Both the position numbers and the translations under genes were made by a program. 64,000 nt of DNA. Origin: Trachelipus rathkii (taxonomy: Eukaryota; Arthropoda; Malacostraca; Isopoda; Trachelipodidae). The notes beneath the pieces are model-generated. The model was given only the letters and a program-made list of their open reading frames with translations, did no database searches and had not been told where the DNA came from. Shown here in pieces: positions 27,701 to 41,500 of the stretch (positions within the stretch are counted from its first letter, which is position 1; every line of letters begins with the position of its first letter). The stretch covers positions 30,001 to 94,000 of the forward strand of contig JABUQX010088693.1 of NCBI GenBank assembly GCA_015478945.1, given 5' to 3'.

Positions 27701-30700
27701 AACAGTAAAACTAGCCACTCTTTTTTTGTAGTTATATTGAATCTATTTTTGAGAATTTTTACATTATATATTTAAACCCTAAGACTTTTCTTCTAACAAT
27801 TAGCATACTTACATACAAGAAAATTTATACACTTATTAACTCCTATGACCCACAAATTTTCAATAAATTATTAACCCAACTCGATACACAAGAGAGACGC
27901 AGTATCATATATTATTTTATCAAAAGAAGAAATTCGTCGCCTATATTGCACTTGAGAAAAACACAATTTAAACTGAAAAGGTTCGTTACTATAGTCTTCG
28001 AACTGGAAAAATTTACGTGGTTATAGAGCACAACGATCTTAACAGAAGTTAGGTTAATACAATAACTATCATGCCGATTTAACGCTCTATAAATAATCTT
28101 AATAAACTTAACTGACTGCCATCATTGAGATTATGTACTATATTAGACTGCATACTCAGACCGTGTGTTTCTTTATATGTATGAGCAGTAATGCATGCCA
28201 CAAGACTGGTTCTTAAATACAGGAATCAAAGCAACTATAATTAATACTGTTAATTTGAAATTTAAAAACGTGTTGGACGTTAGAGCACATTAACATAGTA
28301 CCCTACAGTCTATCTTATTAACTGAACCCATATCTAATTTTATATTAACTTTTGTCATTTTATTAATTTACATTACCTGCTAAGCACTGTTGTGCTCTAT
28401 TGTGTATGCGGCCGCTTCTGGGCGTCATGGCAATTAACTCTTATCAGAACGAACCTCGCTCTTATATTCTATATTTATATGTGACGCTTCCCCTCTTTGA
28501 ATGATGTACATGAATCATTAGCCTATGCAACTATCCCGAAGTGTCTAGAGACTAAACACTATTAATAGATTAGAAATTTTACCTTAATTTAAGTTATTTC
28601 TGGAAATACCTAAAGCCACAAGAAGAGAAAGGAAAACTATCAGTTTTTGCGCTAAGAAGTAGGGTAGGACAAGCGTATTTTATCAATGAGACGTTTACCA
28701 TATTTTAACTTCAGCTACATTGAGTCAACCAGATAATATACGACACTAATGCTATCTTATCTTGAATCATTTTATATTGCTTATCTCGCGCAATATAGGC
28801 TTATCGGGAAAGAGGATAATTATTAACATTGCCTTCATTGCGCATGCTAACAATTAGCATAAACAACGATTAGCATCTCGCTTTTTCAGAAAGGAATCTC
28901 GCCCCTTTTCATTAGATTACACTAATATTCAATCATTTCCTTACTCAAATTACTTGTTTATCAAACAACCGTATGGTATGACGTATACCAGAGTCAGTCA
29001 TCCTCCTCTTCCCTGCTACCATCCCCCCAGTGACGGGAGCAGAGAGGCAACCTCACGAGAGTCGACCTCGAAGCAATGTGGAGCGAGAAGCAGCGTAGTT
29101 TTGCTAGCGACTCATTTACTAAGTTCTATTGTTACCTACCTCTGCTTACACAAATGTTAATTATGCCACTTACTTTTTTCTCTGATACATTTCTACAGAG
29201 AACTTTCTATCATCTCGTTTGTCCACACATCTTTTATTAGTCATTGCGTATTCTATTACTAAATTCTACAATCACGATGCTTATATTATACCGTATTTTT
29301 TCGAGTATTCGCGCAGAGATTGTTCTCACTTCTATACATTGATCGATCCGAGATTTTACCAATACCATATTCAAGATGATCATCTTGACCTTGTAGCGTC
29401 GCTCCTTTACAGTCTTAGTACTCACCACTACTTTCTTTGATAAATCGGGATGAACTCCGTTTCGAGGATTAGATCAATTTGCATCACTACAGAAATCATC
29501 CTATGCATCAAGTACCATATATTTGAGCAATATCATGGCGAAACGGTGGGTTATTAATCGGAGGAATGGAGCGAGGAGGTTAGAGAGATCCTGCGCGAGA
29601 CTAGATCTGATCATTGGCGCAGGGGGTTTTAAGAACTATTTATCTCTGAATAGTAGGAATATTTCGGAGATATGAGCACTCAAATAAGCTTAAATGATAA
29701 TTCAGCGCGCAGACATTGGAAACACACCCATACGCCCTCTCACTTATGTAATTTATAGAGCGAGAGTATCGAGTCAAATTAACCATTGATACATCTCTAT
29801 ATTACCATTATCCAATAACGATTTCCTATCATAGACCCCATTGCGATAAATAATACAATTACAATTCATTATTTACCGTGAATCACACACCGGTATCTTA
29901 TCACGAAACTCAGACGGCCGCTTAAGGTCAAGATTAGGAGAGAGCGCACACAAACGGATACCCACTATTAGAGATGTTGAAATCACACATATAAGGCACA
30001 ACAACTAACATCAGCAGACGCATACAAAGGCTTTTAGAAGGCGCAAAAGAATTTCGAGTATATCGGCAATAAAGAGATGAATGTGCATGAGACTCTAAGC
30101 GCCGCTCGACCGTGAATTACAAAATTGAAGATATATCCAAGCAAATACCTACTCACATACCTACCTATTTCATAAGAGGCAGGCGTATCCACTAATAGAG
30201 AGAGTCCTAATTACATAGTTACCCTTATAGCATTCGTCAAATGAAAAATTATACTATAATGTCTCGCACCGAGTCTATCTTGGATTTGAGGTCCAATATC
30301 ACATAAAACACAGCTCACCTGACTACTATCATCTATGATGAGAAGAGATCATAGGATCTAATCAGCGCGCCCACTATATAATTCGTCCAGAAACATAATA
30401 TACATTGCATCAAAAGGAGAGCTCTTTCTAAAGATTTACCCAAAAAGACAACGACAAATAATCTACTTACAGACACCGGTCATTCCCCCCCACCCCTCAC
30501 TCTTTTGAACTCCCATTCTTGCTTGGATCGTCTCAACAAGACTCATCCTCTCGCGATTGTACACCCCGGATTATAGAAAAAGGGGAGATTTCTCCATAGG
30601 GGCCTCGCATACAGGATGCAAACTAAAAAACCGGACTAGTCTCTATACCGGTAAAATAGTGTACTTCCTGATCAAATAGAGAGACACTGCGAAGGAATTC

Positions 30701-31199
30701 ACACTACACCCCCGAGTTCTGCTGACAAAAATTATCGTTTATGAGAGGAAAGAAAACGCCGTAAGTACATAGGACCCATTCATTTACAACTGATCAACAT
30801 CAGATGGTAGGAGCGCACACACAAAGTCCGATATGGCGATTTGTATTTGGAGAAGGAAGCGTGAGTAGTGAATAAGATAAAATTCGTATCATTTCCCCGC
30901 ATGGTGACATTAATTAGTGATCAATCAGAATTGCAGGGAGGTGGATATGAGCTTGATTATGTACTTTACGCATACGAACGAACACGCATATACTCTGAAC
31001 TTTCGGGTGTCGATCCTGCACTACTCTATTATCCACGGCGCAAAAAGAGGGTATTTATCATTACCACTATCTCTACAATGACACCGATTATATGAATTAC
31101 AAGTGGAGAGAGATTCTATGTCCACACACTCATTCCCTTCGAATTACAAGTTATTCCGAAGCCTTCATCGATCTATCGCGTTGAGGCTGTTGAATCGTT

Positions 31200-31500
31200 T
31201 TCTTCTTGCTGTCTGGTCGTCGCTTTTTTTTGTATTTTTTTTTTTCTTATTCTTATGGTGTCCTTATTTTTTTTTTTTTCTTTTTCTTCTCTCTCTTTTT
31301 TCTTTTTTCTCCTTGTGTATTTGTGATGCTCTTCTTCAGTTATTCTCTTTTTTTTTGTTGTGAATAGAATATATTTTTGTTTAATTATTTTATTTTCTGT
31401 TTTTCGTTCAATTTTCTCTATTTATTTTTATTTCCTCTTTCAAATCAATGGTCTTTCTCTGTTTTTTTTATGAGGAGATCTGTAATTTTGTTTTTTCTTA
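31200..31500. repeat. T-rich polypyrimidine tract
   Basis: Runs of T broken by C, CT and TTG, densest at 31,225-31,365. It opens a plus-strand frame (31,103-31,363) whose second half is Phe/Leu/Ser-rich low complexity, so that frame is not supported as a gene. Confidence 0.85.
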
Positions 31501-34500
31501 GCTAATCGAAGAAAGAGTTTCCTAATAATTTTATTATCGATTTGCTCCGACGTGTAGTAAATGGAAGTTTGGTAAGCTAGAATGACTCGAAGAGCTATGT
31601 TCCTTTAATGGACTCACAGACGAGTATAGAGTGAAGAGAACATGAGAGATAGGCTCTCCGTCTACCACCTTGCGAATATATACCTAAACGTTAGAAGACG
31701 AGAGACTTCTCCCATACAGCGTTATCTTAACTATAGGCGTCGTCATAGAAGATAAAATTCAATATATTCAATAATTCTTCGACTCCTACTGTTTACAGTT
31801 ATGGTGATATGTGTGATGAGCGAACTCATGTGGCAGGACCTTCCTTTATGAGCCTGAAGGTATTGCCAACTTTAGAATAAATGGGTAAATATTATCAGCT
31901 ATATCGAGCGGTAGATTTGAGCGATATACGCATAGTAAACGACGCCGACAATCTCACTGGTCCATAACTAGCGCGACTTCACTCAGATATAACTTTCATA
32001 AGCATTTAAAGCACACTCATAGGATCAGATTCGGGCACGATCCAGTCTGAGTGTTCGACTAGCAGATGTCATGTGAAATGAGTTGTGCGTAATAGCGGTC
32101 ATTCGTAGCAGGAGACCATTCATAGATTATTTTTCTTTCTTTCCGTCTCAGTAAACCTAAGAGAGTGGGGAAAGGGTGACTCTTCAACCAGGTTTTGCTG
32201 CTTCATACTCTCTTGATCTCGCCTTTCCGATTCCGTTCACTATTTGTCACACTTTCATGTCCACTATACTCAACGAAATTTACTTCACCACCGGCGGGGG
32301 TGACTTCTGGGATTAGCAGATGGGGCCGCAATATATGTAATGTCAAGTACCCCTGAGGACCTTAACTTAGTGCGAGTCTCATAGCAAATTCACACGTATT
32401 AGCAATTTCTACTTCTTCGGTCTCTTGAAATTGCTACAGGGAAGCAATATTGCTTCTATCTTAATATCCACTCGGCATTCTTACGTCATTACTTTATCTT
32501 ATATTATGTTTGTTTTTTCTTCAACAATTCTGTCACTATTGGTTTTTTTTAGCCAATTTTATTCTTATATTCCATATGCCGTACCAAAGAATATGATTTT
32601 ACAACCTACTGCGGACTAGAAGTATTGTCCCTTCCTCTTAAATATTACACTCTCCTCTTGTGTCTATACACAGTGAGGTGAATGTTAGACCTATACTAGT
32701 CCTATTTTTTTCTTAAATATTCGCAATATGATTCTCTCTTATGAATAGGCGTACATCCTGTCACAACCTGATCGAGAGAATTTGCGGCGCAACAGACACA
32801 CTCGAATCCAATCACTCTAATCAACTACTACTAATCAGCACATGGGGAACAAGCCAATCGAATATCACATCTTCATTGTATTCAGCGCACTTCAACCCAT
32901 AGGTTGAGTCAGTTACTATGGGGCACCATTACCCTTTGTTTATTCGGGGGGCTCTTCGATTATTCACACTACAAAGAGTATAGCATTTTATATCTTTAAA
33001 TATTGCAAATATAATTTTTCTTATCTATACTTCGACACAATTTAATTATCCAATTTGTTAGATAAGCAAAGTGAGAAGCAAACAGGTCATAGTATGAAAA
33101 GAGAAGTCAAGTTTAATAGACACACCTTCGATATATACATTATATCAATTATATCACGAGATTGTAGGCACACGATATCCACATAATTGATAATATTAGG
33201 AAATCTAACACATATGTAACACATAGATAGCATCTAATTGCACTCGCAACACAAAAAACCAGCAAAACCAAATAATTAATGTGACTCGCACGCCTCCAAA
33301 ACAGATTTCCCCTTAATTGTCAAGGATTTTTTACTTTTGGTATGACTCGTACCACTTCCACATATGCAGATTTCTCACTAAATTTCTACACAAGAAACAA
33401 TCTCCTCCCTCTGTGCAAGAAAAGCGAAGCCACTACACCTCCAGAGGACCAGAAGCACATACAGCTAAAACGACACGCGTCAAAAACACTATTCGAGTGT
33501 GAATCGTAGCTAAGACCAGCGAACACAAGTGTGCAAAAACGAAATATTAATACCACCCATGAATCATAATCCATATAACAAATGTTAACTGAGTAATCAA
33601 AATATGTTTAACCAATTTTTTCTTAGAGAGAATCCGATTAACGAATGATGGAATTATTTACACTGATTATTCAGGAAGATTCATACTAAAAATATCCCAA
33701 AGAAAATATGTCGACCAGGAGATTATTCGTGAGCCGCTCTTATTGAGATGAATGCTTTAACACCTTAAACTCGTCACATCACATAATATGAAAGGAGTAA
33801 TTACTATATTTCTCTTATACTTATATAAATTATATAATAGAACCTATCATTAATCAAGCATTGAGATTTACTAACCTTATGTATAGTATAAGCGATACAG
33901 ATTATATATACCTGACAATACTTATATCAACATACTATAATTTAACTATTATCACCAAAAAACGGTTAGTACTTAACATATTATATATACGCCTTTATAT
34001 TGATAAAGGTTATTATATACCCTTGAGTCTTACATTCTTAATAAAACTTAATCAACATCCTTCACTCTAGAGAACTACTAACAAATTAAAGAACTCAACC
34101 TTATAGGGGTCATAATAGATGATTATAAACGAATATATCATAAACAAGCAGCTATTTGAAAGCTACACTTTAGTAGAAAAACAAAATGGGCGGAGCCCTC
34201 CAAGGCGTTCAGATAAATCTAGAGCGCAACATGAAGAAACAGGAATTGTACACATTCTCCTCTACCTTCAACTAAACATACATCAACGTATACACACTAT
34301 ACCGCCTGCTGCATATCTTACTCTTCGCCGCATCTGCCTGCATGCTTCGTCATATCCGCATTACCAGTTTTGCCGGGCGCCCTGCTCCAGGTCCACCCTA
34401 ATCATTTACCACTCTTTCCACAAGAATCATATTCAGAAACACACAATAACGGATCGAGGGACTACGTTATATCATTGATCGATTACTACGTTCCAGATGA

Positions 34501-36392
34501 GGTGGCAATGTTAACGATAGAAATTAGAATAGATATTTTGAGTAGTTAAATTTTAGTAATCTATCATTTACTAATCGCATAATATGATAAATCATTTTCT
34601 TCTGAACACTCAACGCAACATGACCAAAACAAACGAGAAGTTATTTACAGTTCGTCGTTTTCTTTTATAATTGAATCTATATCGATATCATAGTTGTCAA
34701 CACGCGTATTCTTTAGATTTAAAATCCGGAACTAGACTTCAGTTTTGTAAAGTAGAGCAGTAATTGTCATGCATAATATTACTTTAAGGTACAAAGACAA
34801 GATGTACTAAAATTCCTAACCTAGTATAGTGGGTGGTGGTATCATAAGAAATCGTCGAGGTCTACTTAAACGGAGCAATGAGGTCTTTAACGAAATGAGA
34901 AGATTTAGTCTATGCCACGAACAATAAAACAATACTTAAAAAATATTAAATACTCCACAAAATAAGAATACAGAAAAAAGCAAAAAAATCTATTGAGATA
35001 GAATGGCAATCTATTAGTGGTTGAATTTTCATTTATGCTGATTGTTTGGGGATTATTTTAGATGAGATAAATGCATAAAAAAAGAAGGAGGATTATAAAT
35101 TTCTTTTTAATATTAAATGGACATTATTCTATTTTTCGCATCACGCTGCCATCACTCTTATTACAATTTAACACTCCAGTGTGCTGCTTTGTTATAAATA
35201 TTTCTGTAATTTGATAATTAAATCAAAATCAGATGCTTTACCCGCCACTCGCGCCTCATTCATTCTTTGAGTTTTGGAAAGGCTCTCGTACATAGTGTGA
35301 ACTAATATGAATCACGAAGGGAAATAGTACCATGTAAATAGTATCGGAGAGAGAAGTACAAGACAGAGAGAGGGAAGAGAGAGAGAGAGAGAAGAGTCAC
35401 GAAGAAAGAACTACAGAAAGCAGCATGCGGTATCACGGGAAGAGTAGTCCCATCTCACACTGCCATATAGAACTTTTGATGACCTTGGATTAAGTGACTC
35501 GGGTCATTAAAATACAAGGAACGAACAGAGAATGATAAGGGAGACAGATTAAAGAACAAGACGACTTAACTTCCAGCACACACCAAACGGAAATACACCT
35601 AGCTCGCTCTGCATCAGCCTTAAAAGCCTCGCACAATGCTATGATGGTAGGTGTGACAAAAATTCCCTCTCATCTTTGAACACAACTAATTTGATCCTAT
35701 TCGCACTCATCAAAAGTCCTCCCGTATCCGCAATCCTTCATAATATGCGAACACATTCCATGTGTAGGTATAAAGACTAGTAGAGAGGTCCAAGTTTTAT
35801 ATATTTGGACATAGTGGAGGAGTTGTCGTCAGTTATATAATCCTCAGAAGCCCTGAGAGAGGTAATCCATCAGACCATCACTACTTTCTCGTTCCATATC
35901 TTCAGCACGTCGGTTAGTAAATCACGGACAATTTTCACATTAAAACTTGTATAGGCTATATTTCATACATTTAATGCATGACATAGATACCTTGGGCAAA
36001 TTAAATTCAGTTTCGTTTAATCACATAAAGCTTAGGAGAATATCACTCTTCCACCTTGGTCACTAATTTCTACTTAGATTATCTCAACAGTACTAGCTAT
36101 CGATATTGTAATAAAAATTCTAAGGTGTGTAATTAACCTTTCAGGCCACACCATCAATACTTTTCAAAATCTAAGCTTTATTGGACCTTAATATGAATGT
36201 GGTAGTCCTATTTCACGGTTGAATTTAATGGCAGAGAAGGATCAGACACTTTCGAGATAATACTAAGAGCATATCTCTCAAACTCCATTTATCTCCATTG
36301 AATTTACTCAAGATTGCCCTCCTTTTCTGTCTGATAAAACGCGACCTCGCCAGCGCAATTTCCAAGAGCCTATGCACTTGATATTAAGGTCA

Positions 36393-36412
36393 TATATATA
36401 TATATATATATC
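36393..36412. repeat. Short (TA)n run
   Basis: About 20 bp of TA just before the dyad cluster. Confidence 0.9.
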
Positions 36413-36463
36413 AGGAGATGCTCTGAGTAGTATACAGGGTGTGATCGTCTGGTAAAATCAACT

Positions 36464-36543
36464 CTCAGAAGTTGCACATGCAGCATTCTGCAACATTATG
36501 TAATGTTCGGTGTTTTAATGCTTTTGACGCTTGATGCGTCAAA
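36464..36543. other. Cluster of short inverted repeats
   Basis: Three dyads lie within 80 bp. gttgc (36,472-36,476) pairs with gcaac across an inner tgca pair. aacatta at 36,492-36,498 pairs with taatgtt at 36,501-36,507 around a 2-base centre. tttgacgc at 36,523-36,530 pairs with gcgtcaaa at 36,536-36,543 around a 5-base loop. The last two are perfect over 7 and 8 bp. There is no T-run after the last stem and no known RNA family match, so the role is unknown. Confidence 0.55.
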
Positions 36544-36545
36544 TT

Positions 36546-37439
36546 ATAAATTTCCAAGGTCAGATAGACCGTTTTTAAAGTAAGAAAAACTGTTTTCAGA
36601 GGCTTTGCATTTGAACTCAAGGGTGAGTCCTACATAATTTGGGATTTTGGATTCCTTGACTAGTTTTTAGGTTTCATATGATTGGGGGATCATTTCTGTT
36701 GGTTCCATTCTATTTATCGAGATCAATTATCACTAGATAGACGTGTAATCATCTTTCTAATAGCTCTGGTTAAGTTGATGCGTTGAGTTTCATAACTGAT
36801 AGAAATTATCATATAGTAGTTTCTTTTTTGTAGTATAAGGAGTTTCACCGATAAAATTTCCTGAATAGCGAATTTTGTTGAATAATCGTATTTTTCTGGG
36901 TTTCATGTTTAAATTCTTCTTATATTAAAAAAAAGAATTTACCAAAAACGCTTATTTCGCAAATTTGAAAAAATTATGAATGGACACCTCTAGATAGACA
37001 ATAGTTAATATAATAAAACCAAAAATAGTCTAAAAATTATAATTACATTTTTTGATCTGGGAAGGATCGATAATATTATTTTAATATCTAGACAATGAAA
37101 CAACTAATAAAAAAGTTAAAATCAAAATTCTTAGACCTCTTCCGTCCTAGAAATGTATCCTGCCCTTTAGGGTGTTTAGTAAAGCAAATTTTTTAAAAGA
37201 AAAGAATCAAAAGAAAGAAAAAATACTAGTTGATCACAAACTTTTTAATAAATTCGTTTAAATTTTTAAGTAAACACTATAAAAAATTTTAAAAAATGTT
37301 TAGTAAATAAAAACAAATTTTAGTAAAATTTATAAAGTTTCAATAAAAAAAATTAAATTTTTTAAAAAATTTAGCAAAACGTTAAATGAATTTAATTTAA
37401 AATGATTTCATATTTCCATTTGAAAAAGAAAAAGGTACA
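36546..37439. other. A/T-rich spacer with long A and T runs
   Basis: Between about 37,180 and 37,400 it is dense in loosely repeated aaattttagtaaa and aaattttttaaaaaatttag segments. No coding signal. Confidence 0.6.
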
Positions 37440-37995
37440 TAAAAGTTAATTAAAGTCAAAGTTTAGAAGATTAATAGACATTATAAAATATTAAAGTTCC
37501 AGGTTTAAAAAAATATATAATAAAAATATTTAAATGTATATCCAGAAGGTTAGAACTAGGCATCGAATTATTTTAAAGCTTCAGCTTTAGACGGAAACAT
37601 ATAATTGAAATAAAAGTATAACATAAAACAAAAAAAATAAAATATAACATTTACAAACTTAACCAACATTTGAATAAAATATGCGAATATTATTAAATAT
37701 GCTAGAATATAAATGTTTCAACTTTAAGAAAAATATTTAAATATTAATACTTTGGATGCTTACAAAAAAGAAATGAGATGTGAATATTAAAAGTGAAAAT
37801 ATAAGTGTTCCATCTTTAATGAAAAATATTAAAATTATTAACGTTCCAATTTAAAATGGAAAATATATTAAATATAAATGTTATAGTTTAACGAAAATAT
37901 ATTAAAAGTATAAAAGTTAACGATCGGTAAAAGAAAACGAAATGTAAATATTAAATTGGGAAAAGAAAATATATTAAATAGAAGTTAACACTCAA
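37440..37995. repeat. Degenerate minisatellite, roughly 35-45-bp units
   Basis: The pattern aaaatattaaatataaatgtt(c) plus a variable caactttaa-like segment recurs with drift, for example near 37,689, 37,730, 37,782, 37,827, 37,859, 37,894 and 37,960. Copies vary in length and identity. No coding frame spans it. Confidence 0.6.
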
Positions 37996-38212
37996 TGCAT
38001 AGATAACGTAATAAAATGTATGACTTCATGTCCACATTACAACAGAATCAGTCACATGTACAAGTAATATATAAAGTTGGGTACTTAAGGCAATGTATAG
38101 CGACATTTGGGAATTGCTGGCGTTAGAGAGATAGAGTATAGAGTAACGAGAATCACTCCTTAGACAAGATGAATGAACAGATGAATTGCGAGACGCGGTT
38201 TAAAAAGGAGAG

Positions 38213-38227
38213 TTAGGTTTGGTTAGG
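38213..38227 (+). repeat. TTAGG-like short run
   Basis: ttaggtttggttagg: two TTAGG units with an imperfect middle. TTAGG is the arthropod telomere unit; this interstitial run is too short to mean a telomere. Confidence 0.6.
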
Positions 38228-38474
38228 CTATGTTATAAATGAGAGAGAAGAGAGAAGATATATTAATAATAGATTAAGGAGAAGTAGATTGAAACACGAG
38301 TAATAGAGAGTATATTAATAGAATAGAGAGATTAACATTGATAATAGTAGAGATATAGATATAATAATATAGAAAGAGATGAGAGAGAACGAAGTAAATG
38401 AAGAGAAGATGTAGAAGGAAGTAAGAAGAGAGAGAGATTGAGAGAAGTAATTACCTGTGAGAGAGTGAAGATGA

Positions 38475-38479
<5 letters not shown>

Positions 38480-38519
<40 letters not shown>
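38480..38519. repeat. (GA)n microsatellite
   Basis: About 40 bp of pure GA within a longer purine-rich region (about 38,230-38,520). Confidence 0.95.
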
Positions 38520-38521
<2 letters not shown>

Positions 38522-38568
38522 CTCTTAATTAACAAGCTAGGTGTGAAAGGTTAGTATCTTAGGATAGC

Positions 38569-38580
38569 TTAGGTTAGGTT
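38569..38580 (+). repeat. TTAGG-like short run
   Basis: ttaggttaggtt: two and a half telomere-type units, preceded by gtatcttagg, about 350 bp from the similar run at 38,213. Confidence 0.6.
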
Positions 38581-41500
38581 TCGTCTTTCAAATATATATA
38601 ATATATATATAAATATAGATAATATGATAATATTATAATATTATATATAGAATAGTAAGGTATAGATAGGAATAGATATTAACGTAATAGCATATAGATA
38701 ATAAGGTAGATAGTAGTAGAATAAGATATATATATATATATATAGAGGAGATAGATCAACGTAAAGAATACTCTGAGAATGTAAATGAGAAAACTGACAT
38801 GAAGTAGTGGAGACTTAAACTCGAGGGTTGTCAGAAGTACTGGTTGACTCTTTTATTAAGAATTGTACGAGATTTTTATAGTATATAAGTGAAGACATAT
38901 ATTATTAAGAAAATTTTATAGATATAAGCAAGTTCTTATTTATATCCATTGATTATTTGGAAAGGAATTATGTGATTAATTCTATGATTCTTAATAACTT
39001 GTGTTTGCAGAAGTAAGGGAAATTATTGAAGGATATGTGATATAACAAAATAATAATTTATTTTATTTCGAAGCTCTTAAAAGTAAATTTGTTCGATTAT
39101 AATGTAAGAATTTTACAATGTGTTCTTGAGAGGATTTGTTTTTTATATTAAAAAGTATATACATTCTTAATTGAAAAGATTTAATTATTTAAATAATAAT
39201 TTTAGAAAGCAAAAAACTCCTGTTTTAATTAGTAGGGACAATCAATCTTTGCACTGAATAAGACCTTGGAATTAGTTGGGAATGATCTCCCTTGGAAGAA
39301 TGGAGACTCTTTTAGAATGGGTGGATACAGGGTCTGTTCCGCAATGTAAATTGGTCTCTGGAATATATAGCTTAAATAGGGGTTGAGAAAGGTTCAAGAC
39401 ATTTCTAAATATTAATTTGTGACTTAATGTATAGAATATTTTATGTACCGGTAAAATGACAGGGAATTACCGAAGTGGGATATGAAGTCACCGATAATTA
39501 TTATTAACTAGATAGCGGGAATAGGAGTTAAGTGTGGATTTCTAAGAATTTGGTAGAGGGCTCAAATGGTAGCACACACTCTTATGAATAGTAAAGAGTA
39601 GTATACTACGGTACAATAGTAAAGGTACGTGGACACTGAGACTAAAGTAGACGACAAAGGCAATAGTTACGGATAAAAAACTTACATTAGGACGATAAAT
39701 ACATGGAAACACAAATAAGTATATTACTAAACTAAAAGATATAGGAAAGTAGGGATAAAATGGGGACTGAATAATACAGATATATGTACCATGAAAGTAG
39801 TATTCATTTATTTTATCTTCACATCGGCTGTGGAGGAACTTATATGCGATTAGAGTGCATTAGTTCTCACAAGGGCATACGTGGCAGTGGAAAGTCCCTA
39901 AGCGACGGGGCGCTAACGTAAATGACAGCACGTAGGCTCTAAGGCGTGTAGCATTGAAGGCTAAAAAAAAATCAAATTAACAGGTACTAGGGAGTGAGTA
40001 ACACTGGGGAGGGGGCAACTGGCTAACGAGACATTCCATCTAGTTGTACACTTCAGACATGGACGGGGCATAAACAAAAGTCATAATAGGATTAAGTAAA
40101 GTAACTTGGGGAGAATAAACAAAAACTGCACTTAGCTCTCTAGGCCCTGCTGGGGAGTACTGTAAGTGAGAAAGTAGAGGCTCGGACTAAGAGTATAGTG
40201 AGGTAAGTACGCAGAGGTGTTGATAAAAATGATAGAGTATATATAGGTAGGCGAGAAATAATAAGTTCAGGGTTGATCTAAATGAAATAAGGAAGGTGAG
40301 GGGCGGGAGGGTGTCAGAAGGAGGAGTAAAGGCGGCAAGAAGGCATAATCACAAGTGTCAGAGCAGAGCTCAGCATACAAATGTGCTAAAATAAAGTTAC
40401 TAGAGCCTAACTAATAGTGATTACGTAATGTTATCATAATGGGCTCTTGAGGCAGAGGTGCACATAGGGGGAGGGCTGATATAATGAAAGTATGAAGTAA
40501 CGAGATGGGGGGTCCGACAGCTCTCAGGGTAAGTGGAAGTGAAGAGGAAAGTAGCGATAGAGGGAATATAAAGAGCAATAATAAAGGAATAATATAATAT
40601 AAGACTCAGCAAAAAGGGGGTATATTATATATAGCGGGAGGACGAGAGAGGAAAAGAGGCGAGGCCGAGAGGGAAGAGAGACGACGCGCAGATACATCTC
40701 AATTTCTTTCCGTTGTTGCGAAATGCTCTCACAAATTTTACCTCTCTCGACGCCCTCCTATAATATTACGATCCTGCGGGAAAGACAATTACTTTATGTA
40801 AAGTTATAAAAATATAAGATTATTAATGATATAATATTAAGATAGTAATAATAAATAAGATAAGAAGAGATGAATAATATAGAGATAATTATTAATATAA
40901 TAGTATATGTAATGATGTAATAGATATAATTATATATTAAGATGATATATAGATATACAGTGCTAGTTAATGAATAGTATAGTAATGTGTTAAAGATAGA
41001 ATGAGATATAGAGATAAGAGAATAGTGAAAGTAGATAGAGATACTAGAGATATAATGATAATAAATAGATAGAGTACAGATGAATAATATATTATAGCTA
41101 AGTAATATATGATGAATAGGAGCGATATATATATATATATGAGAGACTAATATATATTTAGTAAGAGGAGAGTTAATGATTGTATAGTAACTAGATAATA
41201 GTAAGGAGTAACGGGTGGGTAAAACCTACCCCACATCATAGATAGATAAGCGATAGTGAGTGGTTCACTAGGAATCATATACATGCCACCTATAACATAA
41301 TATAATATGCGAGTAATGATTATTATAGAGTAATATCAATGAATTCTCAAAAGTGAAAATGTATAAGTGGGGGTTAATGGATACAGGGGCTGACGGAGTT
41401 AATAGTAATTATAATGGTGACAATAGCAATGAGGAAGGAGAAGTAGAAATGTATTTAGTAATATTTCAATAATGGTGGAAGGTAAAGTGAATAATCTCTG

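Larger units (their letters stand above)
23881..36392. other. Long featureless AT-rich region, plus strand often G-poor
   Basis: No coding relic or RNA gene was recognised in about 12.5 kb. Short frames (for example 26,363-26,548, 28,954-29,160, 30,868-31,095, 34,119-34,478 plus and 27,500-27,718 minus) have no recognisable motif. The last, 119 residues, is the longest and is also unassigned. Marked composition patches are noted separately: 24,481-24,780 nearly lacks G, and 31,200-31,500 is T-rich. A short GA-rich run lies at about 35,360-35,396. Confidence 0.55.

Noticed and set aside
31103..31363. 86-residue frame with a hydrophobic Phe/Leu-rich second half, membrane-protein-like
   Set aside because: The hydrophobic part is a direct translation of a T-rich tract.
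34119..34478. 119-residue plus-strand frame
   Set aside because: Longest non-repetitive plus-strand frame in 24-36 kb, but no recognisable domain, codon pattern or context. I cannot separate it from chance.
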